From positions 1 through 64,000 of the forward strand of contig NZ_FCOX02000035.1 of assembly GCF_900044055.2 (NCBI RefSeq): a stretch of DNA of 64,000 nt, in the 5' to 3' direction. The notes beneath the pieces are model-generated. The model was not told where the DNA came from. It ran no database searches and was given only the letters and a program-made list of their open reading frames with translations. The stretch comes from Caballeronia calidae (GTDB lineage: Bacteria; Pseudomonadota; Gammaproteobacteria; Burkholderiales; Burkholderiaceae). Every line of letters begins with the position of its first letter. The first letter of the stretch is position 1. Of this stretch, positions 26,841-35,673 are shown one piece after another. A program made the translations under genes and the position numbers.

Positions 26841-28148
26841 TCACCTGTCACCCTTCACGCACCGGAACCCGGCATACACATACTGATAATGCGCCTGGAA
26901 CCAGTTGCGAAAACTCGGCCGCAGCATGCATGCCGCCGTGCGCGGCGAGCCGCCCTTGATGACGAAGTGCTTGCCGTCGAAGAAATTCGCCGAATAGCCG
27001 AGGTAAAACGGAAACGGCTCGAATCCGTTCAGCGGGCCGAATTCCGTCGACGTCCATTCCCAGCCATTGCCGAACTGTCCCTCGACGCCGAACTCGCTGC
27101 GATTCTCCGGATGCGCCTGCACCGGCGACGGGTCCCATCGGCGGAAATCGAAGTTGCCTTCGGTGACGTGCGGCGCGCCCATCGCCGCGCGCTGCCACTG
27201 CGCCTCGGTCGGCAACGATTTGCCGGCCCAGCGCGCGTACGCTTTCGCTTCCGCGTGGCTCACATACACGGGCCAGTCGGGCGGCAGGGGAATTTCGTCG
27301 AACATGGTGCGCAGCTTCCACGCGCCTTCTCCGTCGTCGCCGTCGAACGGAATCCAGAAGGCCGGATGCGCAATGCGCTGTTCCTCTTTCCAGTCCCAGT
27401 CGGCGTCGTCCCAATGCGCGCGGTTCCAGTAGCCGCCCGCGTCGATGAAGCGCAGATACTCGGCGTTCGTGACCATATAGCGGTCGATTTCGAACGCGGG
27501 CACGTCGATGCGTTCCTCGCCGAACTCGTTGTCCCATCCGAACAGACCGCTTTCGCGCGTCAGGCCGAGCGTCGCGCTGCCGGCCGGCACGCGCACCGAT
27601 TCGTGCACGAGCGCGCGATCCGACTCGCGCTCCGAACGCGCGTCCGATGGTGCATTTTTTTCATCGATCGGCAATTGATGCAGCATGTACGCCAGCGTTT
27701 CGGCATGCATCAGCCGATGCTCGATCGCGACTTCGAGCAGCTTCGCGGGCGATTCGTCGGTGCAAAGCGGCTCGACGGCGATCTTGATCGGATCGAAGTG
27801 CGCGTCGATGTCGGCGCGAAGCGTGTCCCGGTACGCGTGCACTTCGTCGAGGGTCGGCCAGTCGGACGGCTGATCGGTCGGCAGGCCGCCGTCCACCGGA
27901 TCGATGCCGAACGCGAATAGCTCGTCGTAGCGGGGATTCGGGCTCGGCAGATCGAAGAGCCGCTTGTCGAACAGATTGCGGTCGAATGCTTCGAGATGCC
28001 CGATATAGAACACGATGCGATGCCGCTCGGCGATCGGCCTGTCGTAAAGGTGCTCGCGCCTGACGACGTCGAAGAGCTCGTCGGTGACCCGGCGCGCCTC
28101 GGCGAGGCGCTCGAGCAGCGGATGACGCAGGGAAGGTTCGCGGTTCAT
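26841..28148 (-). CDS. EgtB/OvoA/SenA-type non-haem iron sulfoxide synthase
   Basis: 435 residues. An N-terminal DinB-like helical domain (about 10-170) carries the iron ligands: a histidine in YIGHLEAFDRNLF and the HX3HXE motif EHRLMHAETLAYM. The C-terminal formylglycine-generating-enzyme-like domain (about 190-435) includes GLFGWDNEFGEERIDV, GKSLPTEAQWQRAA, NGWEWTSTEF and YSANFFDGKHFV. The family joins cysteine, glutamyl-cysteine or a selenosugar to histidine derivatives, giving ergothioneine, ovothiol or selenoneine. No EgtD methyltransferase, SenB or SenC is adjacent and no methyltransferase domain is fused, so the product is unresolved. The ATG at 28148 matches the family start. Confidence 0.82.
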   Translation of the reverse strand: MNREPSLRHPLLERLAEARRVTDELFDVVRREHLYDRPIAERHRIVFYIGHLEAFDRNLFDKRLFDLPSPNPRYDELFAFGIDPVDGGLPTDQPSDWPTLDEVHAYRDTLRADIDAHFDPIKIAVEPLCTDESPAKLLEVAIEHRLMHAETLAYMLHQLPIDEKNAPSDARSERESDRALVHESVRVPAGSATLGLTRESGLFGWDNEFGEERIDVPAFEIDRYMVTNAEYLRFIDAGGYWNRAHWDDADWDWKEEQRIAHPAFWIPFDGDDGEGAWKLRTMFDEIPLPPDWPVYVSHAEAKAYARWAGKSLPTEAQWQRAAMGAPHVTEGNFDFRRWDPSPVQAHPENRSEFGVEGQFGNGWEWTSTEFGPLNGFEPFPFYLGYSANFFDGKHFVIKGGSPRTAACMLRPSFRNWFQAHYQYVYAGFRCVKGDR

Positions 28149-28312
28149 GTCGCCCAATCTCCGTGGCTGGCCAATGGCTCGCATCGGCCAAGGCAAACGC
28201 CGGGCGCTCGCTTTGGCCGAACAAAAGAGACTAAACCGTAGCGAACGGCGTGCCAACCGAAATATGGGCGGCTATTATTCGCGAAAGCGCAATAATCGCG
28301 GGTAATGCAGCG

Positions 28313-29044
28313 TCAGACGGCGCGCAGGGCGTCGAAGTCGCGGATGCGGATGAACTTGCCCTGCGTCTCGATGAGTCCCGCCTTGTCGAAACGCGACAGC
28401 GTGCGGCTCACGGTTTCGAGCGTCATGCCGAGATAGCTGCCCATGTCGTCGCGCGTCATGCGCAGCGTGAACTCGGACGACGCATAGCCGCGCTTGGAAA
28501 GCCGCGAGGACAGATCGAGCAGCAGCCGCGCGACGCGCTCATCGGCGCGCAGCATGCCGAGCCTCGTGACGTGACTCGCCTCGCGATTCACCGCGTGGCT
28601 CATCATGCGATGCAGACGGCGCTGGAGCGCGTCGGTTTCGCGGCACATGCGCTCGAAGAGCGTATAGGGCACGACGCAGACTGAACTGTCTTCCAGCGCA
28701 ATGGCATCGCACGTATGCTCGCCTTCCTCGATGCCTTCGAAGCCGAGGGCATCGCCCGCGAGCAAAAGACCCGTGACCTGCTCCCGGCCGCCGTCGTGCG
28801 TGACGACCGTCTTGATCGACCCGGAGCGCACCGCGAACAGCGACTCGAAGCGGTCGCCGGTGCGAAAGAGCGCATCGCCGCGCTTGATCTTGCGCGAAAC
28901 GGAGATGATGTTCTCCAGTTTCGCGATGTCATTGGCACAGAGGCCCTCGGGCATGCAGAGATGACGCATTGCACAGGTCGAGCAGTGCGCCGCGTTGCGC
29001 CGCGCGTGGGAAGAGTCGGACAAGGCGGTCATTTTGGGCTTCAT
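28313..29044 (-). CDS. FNR-type oxygen-sensing transcriptional regulator (Crp/Fnr family)
   Basis: 243 residues. Cys21, Cys24 and Cys30 (HCSTCAMRHLC) and Cys123 (DSSVCVVPY) fall at almost exactly the positions of the four iron-sulfur ligands of E. coli FNR (20, 23, 29, 122), so it should carry an oxygen-labile 4Fe-4S cluster. A cyclic-nucleotide-like beta roll follows (about 45-160). The C-terminal helix-turn-helix includes MGSYLGMTLETVSRTLSRF with the FNR-type glutamate, serine and arginine DNA contacts. An ATG at 29032 is an alternative start. A near-FNR-box sits four bases upstream of the chosen start. The neighbouring universal stress gene is a common FNR partner. Confidence 0.9.
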   Translation of the reverse strand: MKPKMTALSDSSHARRNAAHCSTCAMRHLCMPEGLCANDIAKLENIISVSRKIKRGDALFRTGDRFESLFAVRSGSIKTVVTHDGGREQVTGLLLAGDALGFEGIEEGEHTCDAIALEDSSVCVVPYTLFERMCRETDALQRRLHRMMSHAVNREASHVTRLGMLRADERVARLLLDLSSRLSKRGYASSEFTLRMTRDDMGSYLGMTLETVSRTLSRFDKAGLIETQGKFIRIRDFDALRAV

Positions 29045-29048
29045 TTTG

Positions 29049-29062
29049 TTGATGAATGACAA
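29049..29062 (-). promoter_or_regulatory. FNR-box-like site at the 5' end of the fnr-type gene
   Basis: On the minus strand TTGTC-ATTC-ATCAA differs from the FNR consensus TTGAT-N4-ATCAA at two positions. It ends four bases before the likely ATG, so autoregulation is possible, with transcription beginning upstream. Confidence 0.4.
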
Positions 29063-29151
29063 AACGATTGTCCCATAGGCCATTCGCCCGGCCGCGTGGA
29101 AAAATGACGCAGACAGGCAATCCGTCAAAGTTTCTTGCCGTGGGCAGTTGC

Positions 29152-29613
29152 TTATTCGGATGCCCCGCCCGCGGCCGATGGGATGAGCAGCACGGGCACG
29201 GTCGCCTGACGCAGACACCGCTCGGCCACGCTGCCGAGAATCAACCGCTGAAAGCCCTTGCGCCCGTGCGTGCCCATGATCAGCAGATCGGCATTGAAGG
29301 CGTTCGCCGCCTTGATGACGAGCGTGGCGACGTCGTCGCTCGCGGTCGCTTCCACGGTCACGACTCCCCCGGCGACGCCGCGCGCCTTCATCCGGTCGGT
29401 GGCGTCGTGCGCGAGCGCCGCGCCTTGCTCCATCAGGCTCGTGTGCAGCGACGAGGGATCGTAGCCGGGCACGTCGAGATACATCGGTCCGGCCTCGACG
29501 ACGTAATACGGCTGCACGATCGCCTGGTGCGTGACGGCGAGATCGAGGGCGGCCTCGAAGGCGCGCTCGGAAGTCCGGCTGCCGTCGATGGCGACGAGAA
29601 TGCGTTTGAACAT
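29152..29613 (-). CDS. universal stress protein, UspA family
   Basis: 153 residues, one Usp domain. It begins FKRILVAIDGSRTSERAFEAA, with the adenine-binding strand and aspartate. It ends with the ATP-binding pattern G-x2-G-x9-G-S in GTHGRKGFQRLILGSVAE followed by PVLLIP, so it belongs to the nucleotide-binding subgroup. These cytoplasmic proteins accumulate under oxygen limitation or starvation. It is transcribed in the same direction as the FNR-type gene, 107 bases further upstream, and may share its regulon. Confidence 0.92.
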   Translation of the reverse strand: MFKRILVAIDGSRTSERAFEAALDLAVTHQAIVQPYYVVEAGPMYLDVPGYDPSSLHTSLMEQGAALAHDATDRMKARGVAGGVVTVEATASDDVATLVIKAANAFNADLLIMGTHGRKGFQRLILGSVAERCLRQATVPVLLIPSAAGGASE

Positions 29614-29816
29614 GGCGATTTCCTCAAAGTGCGGGCGACCTGCGAAGCATGCCCCGCATCATAGGGCGATGCGTTGCAGCGCAGCATCGCTTTTTTGCGA
29701 TAAGTCGATCCAGCGCAAGCCAGGCCGTACAATTCGTGGTTCTTCGACGTCAGCGCCCGCTTAAAACTCCGGCGGCGCGCGCTCTTTTTAGCACTTCTCC
29801 AGCCTTCCCGCCGATC

Positions 29817-31394
29817 GTGACCCAAACGCCGCCTGCTTTACCGTTCAGAACCGCTCTCTACGCGATGCTCGGCATCGGCCTCGTCAACATGCTGGTCGCG
29901 CTCGACCAGACGGTGGTCAGCACCGCGCTGCCGTCGATCGTCGCGGAGCTGCACGGCTTCGAGTTCTACGCGTGGATCGCAAGCGCCTATCTGCTCGCGT
30001 CGGTCGTCACGGTGCCGGTGTTCGGGCGGCTCGGCGATTACTTCGGGCGCAAGCGCTTCGTGATCGCGGCGGTGATCACGTTCACGGTCGCGTCGGTGCT
30101 CTGCGGGCTCGCCCCCAGCATGCTGTTTCTCGTGCTCGCGCGCGGGTTGCAGGGCGTCGGCGGCGGGATGATGGTGGGCACCGCGTTCGCATCGATTCCC
30201 GATCTGTTCCCCGATCCGCGCACGCGCGTGCGCTGGCAGGTCGTGCTGGCGGCGGCGTATGGAATCGGCACGGCGGCGGGGCCGTCGCTCGGCGGCTGGA
30301 TGAGCCAGCACTGGGGCTGGCGTTCGACCTTCCTCGTCAATCTGCCGGTCGGCGCGGCGGCGCTCTACTTCATCTGGTCGCATCTGCCGAACCTCCACAG
30401 AGCGCGCGAGGGCGGCGTGAAGATCGACTGGACGGGCGCCGTGCTCGTCGCGCTCGTGCTCGGCGGCTTTCAGGCGCTGATCGAAGCGCTGCCGCAGGAC
30501 GGCCTCACGACCGGCAATATCGCGCTCGGCATCGGCGTGGCGGTGTGCGCCGTCGCGCTGCTGATCTGCGAGCGCCGCGCGACGCATCCGATCATCCCGC
30601 TCGATATCTTCCGCGACGCGCAGCTCAACACGCTGTTCACGCTGTCTTTCATGGCGGGCTTCGTGATGTTCTCGCTGATCTTCTTCGCGCCGCTCATGCT
30701 GCAGGGCGGCTTCGGTCTGTCGCCGCAGGAAGCGGGTCTGCTCGCGACGCCGATCGCCGCGTGCATCGCGCTCGGCAGCTTCATCAACACGCGCATCGTC
30801 ATTCACATGAAGAAGCCGGTGAACATTCTGTCGATCGGCTTCACGCTGCTTCTCTTCGCGTCGATCGCGCTGGCGTTCGCGCGCGCCTCGACGCCGCACG
30901 TGTGGATCGAGCTGCCGATGGCCGCGACCGGCATCGGCCTGGGCTTCATCCTGAACAACATGAACATCTTCGGGCAGGAGATCGCGGGGCGCGAGCGCTT
31001 CGGCATCACGACGGCGCTTCTGCAATCCACGCGCATGGTCGGCGGGATGATGGGCACGAGCATCGTCGGGACGATCGTCGCGCATCACTATGCGAACGTC
31101 GTCGGGCGCACGGTCAGCGTGCTCGGCGAGCCGGTCTCGACGCAATGGCTGCCGCGCCTGTCGGACCCGCGCATACTCGTCGACGAAGCCTTGCGCGAGC
31201 GCATTCTCGGCGAATTGAAAGCCGCCGGCCTCGATGCGCCCGCGCTTTTCGACGCCGCGCGCGACGCGCTCGTGCAATCGATCCACATCGGCGTGATGCT
31301 GACGGCCGTCGCGGCGCTCGTGGCGGTGCTGCTGGTGCGGCGCATCGCGCATATCACGTTCAGGAAGCACGCGACGCCCGTGCCGAAGTCCTGA
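29817..31394 (+). CDS. MFS transporter, DHA2 family (14 TM)
   Basis: 525 residues from a GTG start, with about 14 hydrophobic segments. Helix 1 contains NMLVALDQTVVSTALPSIV, which has the acidic DQT signature of proton-coupled DHA2 pumps. Loop 2-3 is GRLGDYFGRKRFV, and the motif C region is LQGVGGGMMVGTAFASIPDL. An upstream in-frame ATG at 29649 would add 56 residues that are not family-like; the GTG at 29817 lacks a good ribosome site, so the start is uncertain. It reads divergently from the universal stress gene. The substrate is unknown. Confidence 0.88.
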   Translation: MTQTPPALPFRTALYAMLGIGLVNMLVALDQTVVSTALPSIVAELHGFEFYAWIASAYLLASVVTVPVFGRLGDYFGRKRFVIAAVITFTVASVLCGLAPSMLFLVLARGLQGVGGGMMVGTAFASIPDLFPDPRTRVRWQVVLAAAYGIGTAAGPSLGGWMSQHWGWRSTFLVNLPVGAAALYFIWSHLPNLHRAREGGVKIDWTGAVLVALVLGGFQALIEALPQDGLTTGNIALGIGVAVCAVALLICERRATHPIIPLDIFRDAQLNTLFTLSFMAGFVMFSLIFFAPLMLQGGFGLSPQEAGLLATPIAACIALGSFINTRIVIHMKKPVNILSIGFTLLLFASIALAFARASTPHVWIELPMAATGIGLGFILNNMNIFGQEIAGRERFGITTALLQSTRMVGGMMGTSIVGTIVAHHYANVVGRTVSVLGEPVSTQWLPRLSDPRILVDEALRERILGELKAAGLDAPALFDAARDALVQSIHIGVMLTAVAALVAVLLVRRIAHITFRKHATPVPKS

Positions 31395-31405
31395 AGGCCG
31401 CGCCT

Positions 31406-31433
31406 TTGACAAGCGGTTCGTCCGGCCTATAGT
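31406..31433 (+). promoter_or_regulatory. near-consensus sigma-70 promoter
   Basis: A perfect TTGACA (31406-31411), a 16-base spacer and TATAGT (31428-31433, five of six). It lies 12 bases after the MFS stop codon and about 190 bases before the semialdehyde dehydrogenase gene, leaving a long leader. Confidence 0.65.
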
Positions 31434-31620
31434 TTTTGCGTCGCGGCGCGGACCGCTTTCGCGCCGCGGGCTCGCGTCCGGACCGACCGCGCACCGCATT
31501 TGCTTCACCGCCCTCGACGGCGGCTCGCGCGGAACGCTTGCGCGGGCAGCGAGTCACTCGCATTGAGGACGGCCGCGCGACGTGAGCGCCGTTCATCGCC
31601 AACAGAGATGAGGAGCTGAC

Positions 31621-33198
31621 ATGAAGATCACCGGAGACATGCTGATCGGCGCATCGGCCGTGCGGGGCACCGACGCCACGCTCCGCGCGTTCGACCCCGC
31701 GCGCAATGCCGATCTCGAGCCCGCGTTCGGCGGCGGCGGCGCGGCGGACGTCGCGCGCGCGTGCGAGCTCGCGGAGGCCGCTTTCGACGACTACCGCCAC
31801 GCGCCGCTCGAAACGCGCGCGCAGTTTCTGGAGGCGATCGCGGACAACATCATCGCGCTCGGCGACGCGCTGATCGAGCGCGCGATGGCCGAATCGGCGC
31901 TGCCGAAGGCGCGTCTCGAGGGCGAACGCGCCCGCACGGTCGGACAGTTGCGCCTGTTCGCATCGCTCGTGCGCGAGGGCCGCTGGCTCGCCGCCACGCT
32001 CGATTCGGCGCAGCCGGACAGAAAACCGCTGCCGCGTTCCGACCTGCGTTTGCAAAAGATTCCGGTCGGGCCGGTCGCCGTGTTCGGCGCGAGCAACTTC
32101 CCGCTGGCGTTTTCGGTGGCGGGCGGCGATACCGCGTCCGCGTTCGCGGCGGGGTGTCCGGTCGTCGTGAAGTCGCATCCGGCGCATCTGGGCACGTCCG
32201 AGCTCGTCGGGCGCGCGGTGCAGAAGGCGGTCGCGGACAGCGGCTTGCCCGAGGGCGTGTTCTCGCTCGTCGTCGGCGAGGGCAATGCGATCGGCGAGGC
32301 GCTCGTCGCGCATCCGGCCATCCAGTCGGTGGGCTTCACCGGCTCGCGGCGCGGCGGCCTCGCGCTCGTCGATATCGCGTCGAAGCGCCCGGTGCCGATT
32401 CCCGTCTACGCCGAGATGAGCAGCGTGAACCCGGTATTCGCGCTGCCGCAGGCGCTGGCCGCGAAGGGCGACAAGCTGGCGGTCGCCTACATCGATTCGG
32501 TGACGCTCGGCGTCGGCCAGTTCTGCACGAACCCGGGCCTCGTGATCGCGCTGGAAGGCCCGGATCTCGACGACTTCATCGATCTCGCCGCCACCGCGAT
32601 CATGAAGAAGGAGACGCAGACGATGCTCACCGCGCAGATCGCGGCGGCGTATGGCAGCGGCATCGACGAGCGCAACACTACGCCCGCACACTGCATCGCG
32701 ACGGGCGTGAAGGGGACGGCCGGGAGCGGCGCGCTGCCGGCGCTGTATCGCGTGAACGCGGACGAGTTTCTCGCGACGCCCGCGCTCTCGGGCGAGATTT
32801 TCGGGCCGACCTCGGTGATCGTCGTGTGCCGCGACGAGGACGAGATGATCGCCGTCGCGCGCCATCTCGAAGGCCAGCTGACCGCGACGCTGCTCATGGA
32901 AAAGGACGATGTCGAGCTCGCGCGGCGCCTGCTGCCGGTGCTCGAGCGCAAGGCCGGGCGGATTCTGGCGAACGGCTTTCCGACGGGCGTCGAAGTGTCC
33001 TACGCGATGGTGCACGGCGGACCTTTCCCGGCGACATCCGACAGCCGCTCGACATCGGTCGGCGCGATGGCGATCGAACGCTTCCTGCGGCCCGTGTGCT
33101 ATCAGGACTTGCCGGCGGCGCTGCTGCCGGAGGCGCTCGCGGAGGACAATCCGCTCTCGCTCTGGCGTCTGAGGGATGGGGAACTGGGGCCGAACTGA
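31621..33198 (+). CDS. aldehyde dehydrogenase, alpha-ketoglutaric semialdehyde (2,5-dioxovalerate) dehydrogenase type
   Basis: 525 residues, an NAD(P)-dependent aldehyde dehydrogenase of the long subgroup that oxidises 2,5-dioxopentanoate to 2-oxoglutarate. The cofactor region is GPVAVFGASNFPLAFSVAGG. The general base is Glu265 (VYAEMSSVNPVF) and the catalytic nucleophile is Cys302 (GQFCTNPGLV). The C-terminal part FPTGVEVSYAMVHGGPFPAT is typical of this subgroup. The enzyme ends oxidative pentose, sugar-acid and hydroxyproline pathways. The SMP-30 lactonase gene follows after 111 bases, fitting a sugar-lactone route, but no dehydratase is present here. A near-consensus promoter lies upstream. 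Confidence 0.88.
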   Translation: MKITGDMLIGASAVRGTDATLRAFDPARNADLEPAFGGGGAADVARACELAEAAFDDYRHAPLETRAQFLEAIADNIIALGDALIERAMAESALPKARLEGERARTVGQLRLFASLVREGRWLAATLDSAQPDRKPLPRSDLRLQKIPVGPVAVFGASNFPLAFSVAGGDTASAFAAGCPVVVKSHPAHLGTSELVGRAVQKAVADSGLPEGVFSLVVGEGNAIGEALVAHPAIQSVGFTGSRRGGLALVDIASKRPVPIPVYAEMSSVNPVFALPQALAAKGDKLAVAYIDSVTLGVGQFCTNPGLVIALEGPDLDDFIDLAATAIMKKETQTMLTAQIAAAYGSGIDERNTTPAHCIATGVKGTAGSGALPALYRVNADEFLATPALSGEIFGPTSVIVVCRDEDEMIAVARHLEGQLTATLLMEKDDVELARRLLPVLERKAGRILANGFPTGVEVSYAMVHGGPFPATSDSRSTSVGAMAIERFLRPVCYQDLPAALLPEALAEDNPLSLWRLRDGELGPN

Positions 33199-33309
33199 CA
33201 TGGCCGGCATTGACGGATATCGGTGTGACGAATATCGTGCGTTCGTTCGCCAGGCCGATGTCCGTCACGCAAGGCCATGCGCTCACTCACAACCCGGAGA
33301 CAAGAAAAA

Positions 33310-34248
33310 ATGACAAGCGACTCGCGCCGCTATCCCGACCCCGCCGTGCGCGTGCTGGACCCGCGCTTCAACGCGCTGCGCATCGCATCGGCTTCGGTGG
33401 AATGTCTGTTCCAGGGCGCGCGCTGGTCCGAAGGGCCGGTCTGGTTCGGCGACGGCCGCTATCTGCTGTGGAGCGACATCCCGAACAACCGCATCCTGCG
33501 CTGGGACGAGGAGAGCGGCCAGGTCGGCGTATTTCGCAAGCCGTCGAACCATGCGAACGGCAACACGCGCGACCGCGAAGGGCGGCTCGTGACCTGCGAG
33601 CATCTGACACGGCGCGTGACGCGCACCGAGTACGACGGCTCCATCACCGTGCTCGCGGACGGCTACGACGGCAAGCCGCTCAATTCGCCGAACGATGTCG
33701 TCGTGAAGTCGGACGGATCGATCTGGTTCACCGATCCGACCTTCGGCATCGACGGCTTCTACGAGGGCGAGAAGAACGAGGCGCAACTGAAGCCATGCGT
33801 GTATCGCGTCGATGGCCAGAGCGGCGAGATCACGATGATGATCGATGACTTCATCGGCCCGAATGGCCTCGCGTTCTCGCCGGATGAATCGGTGCTGTAT
33901 GTGGTCGAGTCGCGCTCGACGCCGCGCAAGATCTATGCGTTCGACGTGCTCGACGGCGGCCGCAGGCTCGGCGAGCCGCGTCCCCTGATCGATGCCGGCG
34001 CGGGCACGCCCGACGGCTTTCGCGTCGATATCCACGGCAATCTGTGGTGCGGCTGGGGCATGGGCGACGCCGAGCTCGACGGCGTGCGCGTGTTCACGCC
34101 GCAAGGCGAAGCGATCGGTCACATCGACTTGCCGGAGCGCTGCGCGAACGTGTGCTTCGGCGGACGGCATCGCAATCGCCTGTTCATGGCGGCGAGCCAC
34201 GGGCTCTATTCGATTTACGTCAACACGCAGGGCGTAAAAGGCGGCTAA
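33310..34248 (+). CDS. SMP-30/gluconolactonase family lactone hydrolase
   Basis: 312 residues, a six-bladed beta-propeller. The metal-binding glutamate is in ARWSEGPVWFGDGRYLLWSD. Further ligands are in SPNDVVVKSDGSIWFTDPTF, and GPNGLAFSPDESVLYVVES carries another blade signature. These enzymes open sugar lactones to acids using a divalent metal. The start at 33310 follows GGAG by ten bases and gives the family N-terminus; an upstream ATG at 33277 is less likely. With the preceding dehydrogenase it makes a small sugar-acid oxidation unit. The last four bases overlap the convergent acetyltransferase gene. Confidence 0.88.
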   Translation: MTSDSRRYPDPAVRVLDPRFNALRIASASVECLFQGARWSEGPVWFGDGRYLLWSDIPNNRILRWDEESGQVGVFRKPSNHANGNTRDREGRLVTCEHLTRRVTRTEYDGSITVLADGYDGKPLNSPNDVVVKSDGSIWFTDPTFGIDGFYEGEKNEAQLKPCVYRVDGQSGEITMMIDDFIGPNGLAFSPDESVLYVVESRSTPRKIYAFDVLDGGRRLGEPRPLIDAGAGTPDGFRVDIHGNLWCGWGMGDAELDGVRVFTPQGEAIGHIDLPERCANVCFGGRHRNRLFMAASHGLYSIYVNTQGVKGG

Positions 34249-34670
34249 GCCTTTCCGATCCTCTCCATGATGCGCTCGGGATGCCTGCTCGCCGCGAAGC
34301 CGTGGCGCGCATAAAGCCCGTGCGCATCGGACGTGACGAGCATCATGCGGCGCAGCCCTTGCAGGTCGGGATGCGCCATCACGCATTCCATCATCCATTT
34401 GCCGAGGCCCGCGCCCTGATGCTCGGGCAGCACGAATACATCGGCGAGATAGGCGAAGGTCGCGGTGTCGGTGATCATGCGCGCATAGCCGATCTGCGCG
34501 TCGCGCAGAAAGAGCCCGAACGCGAGCGAATGCCGCGCGGCGCGCTCGACCTTTTCGCGCGCGATGCCCGGCGACCAGTGCGCCACTTCGCTCAGGTAAC
34601 GATGCACGACATCGAAGTCGAATTCATCGATGTCCGTGCTCAGCCGATAGTCGTTGCGCGTCCATTGCAT
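34245..34670 (-). CDS. GNAT-family N-acetyltransferase
   Basis: 141 residues, one GNAT domain. The central strand TFAYLADVFVLPEHQGAGLG includes the acetyl-CoA pyrophosphate loop (QGAGLGKWMM), and the C-terminal strand and helix are RRMMLVTSDAHGLYARHGF. It resembles the YhbS/ElaA-like small acetyltransferases; the acceptor is unknown. It converges on and overlaps the end of the lactonase gene by four bases. Confidence 0.85.
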   Translation of the reverse strand: MQWTRNDYRLSTDIDEFDFDVVHRYLSEVAHWSPGIAREKVERAARHSLAFGLFLRDAQIGYARMITDTATFAYLADVFVLPEHQGAGLGKWMMECVMAHPDLQGLRRMMLVTSDAHGLYARHGFAASRHPERIMERIGKA

Positions 34671-34790
34671 CGCGCCGCTCCATGACGTTCATGAAGCGCC
34701 GAGCATAAGCGATCCATGCGCCGTGCTCCATGCACACTTCGCGCCTGTCAGTGTCAGTGCGCGGATTGCAAAAACCGGCGGTGTCGAACG

Positions 34791-35246
34791 CTATTGGCGG
34801 ACGATGCGCGGAGGCATCGGCGACAGCAGATAGAGCGCCGCCGCGAACTTGCAGACGAGGCCCACGCCGCACACGAACGCGCCGGCGGGGAAGACGTGCC
34901 ATTGCAACGCGAGCGTCGGCGCGACGAGCGCAACCGATACCAGCCCCAGCACGATGGTGAGCCAGCGTGCCCATTGCAGCCGCGAAGCAACGCAGATGTA
35001 CAGCAAACCGACGAGCACGCGCGAAGCAATGGACGCAGCGATCGGATGGCTCGACGTATCGCCGGGCAGGCCGATCGCGAGCGTCAGCGCGAACTCGGCC
35101 CACGACAGCGCCCATGCAGCGCCGAGACACGCAATCGCGGAGGTGAAGCGCTGCTCGGGCGTGACCGCGTGACGTTCCGTCGTCTGAAGTTCGGGCGCTT
35201 CATCGGGCTCGTGCGGGTACGCGTCGTAGCTGTGGAGGGTCGTCAT
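34791..35246 (-). CDS. small membrane protein of unknown function
   Basis: 151 residues. A 40-residue acidic cytoplasmic N-terminus (YDAYPHEPDEAPELQ) precedes four hydrophobic helices: ACLGAAWALSWAEFALTLAI, ASRVLVGLLYICVASRL, WLTIVLGLVSVALVAPTLAL and GVGLVCKFAAALYLL. The ATG at 35246 has AAGGGG upstream and gives a plausible start; the longer frame is not coding-like. I do not recognise the family. It stands divergent from the 50-residue protein gene. Confidence 0.6.
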   Translation of the reverse strand: MTTLHSYDAYPHEPDEAPELQTTERHAVTPEQRFTSAIACLGAAWALSWAEFALTLAIGLPGDTSSHPIAASIASRVLVGLLYICVASRLQWARWLTIVLGLVSVALVAPTLALQWHVFPAGAFVCGVGLVCKFAAALYLLSPMPPRIVRQ

Positions 35247-35406
35247 CTGGCCTTTCCCCTTTATCGATGCCGGGCGCTGCCCGGTGGTCTTGTCGGCCGC
35301 TTCTCGCATAGGGCGTTTGCTGCGCTGCGGCGCATCATCGCCGTGGGGATACGCATACGCCGTGCCCGCTTCGAGGAACGCGCGTTGCTTCACATCGGAT
35401 CGATGA

Positions 35407-35580
<174 letters not shown>

Positions 35581-35604
35581 AACGGAGAGGCGCAATGAAG
35601 TGAG

Positions 35605-35636
35605 AAGAGCCGCATATTCCATGCGGCTCTTTGCTT
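35605..35636 (+). terminator. rho-independent terminator after the 50-residue gene
   Basis: AAGAGCCGCAT (35605-35615) pairs with ATGCGGCTCTT (35621-35631) around a five-base loop and is followed by TGCTT. It also faces the convergent hypothetical gene. Confidence 0.8.
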
Positions 35637-35673
35637 ATGCATAACCGGCATGAATGCCCGGCATGCGCCTCTT

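Noticed and set aside
29838-31508. 556-codon open frame antisense to the DHA2 transporter
   Set aside because: The composition is dominated by R, E, D, H and A, typical of antisense frames of GC-rich membrane genes; the sense frame has full MFS signatures.
31360-33210. 616-codon open frame antisense to the aldehyde dehydrogenase
   Set aside because: No recognisable domain, and the sense strand encodes both catalytic residues of an aldehyde dehydrogenase.
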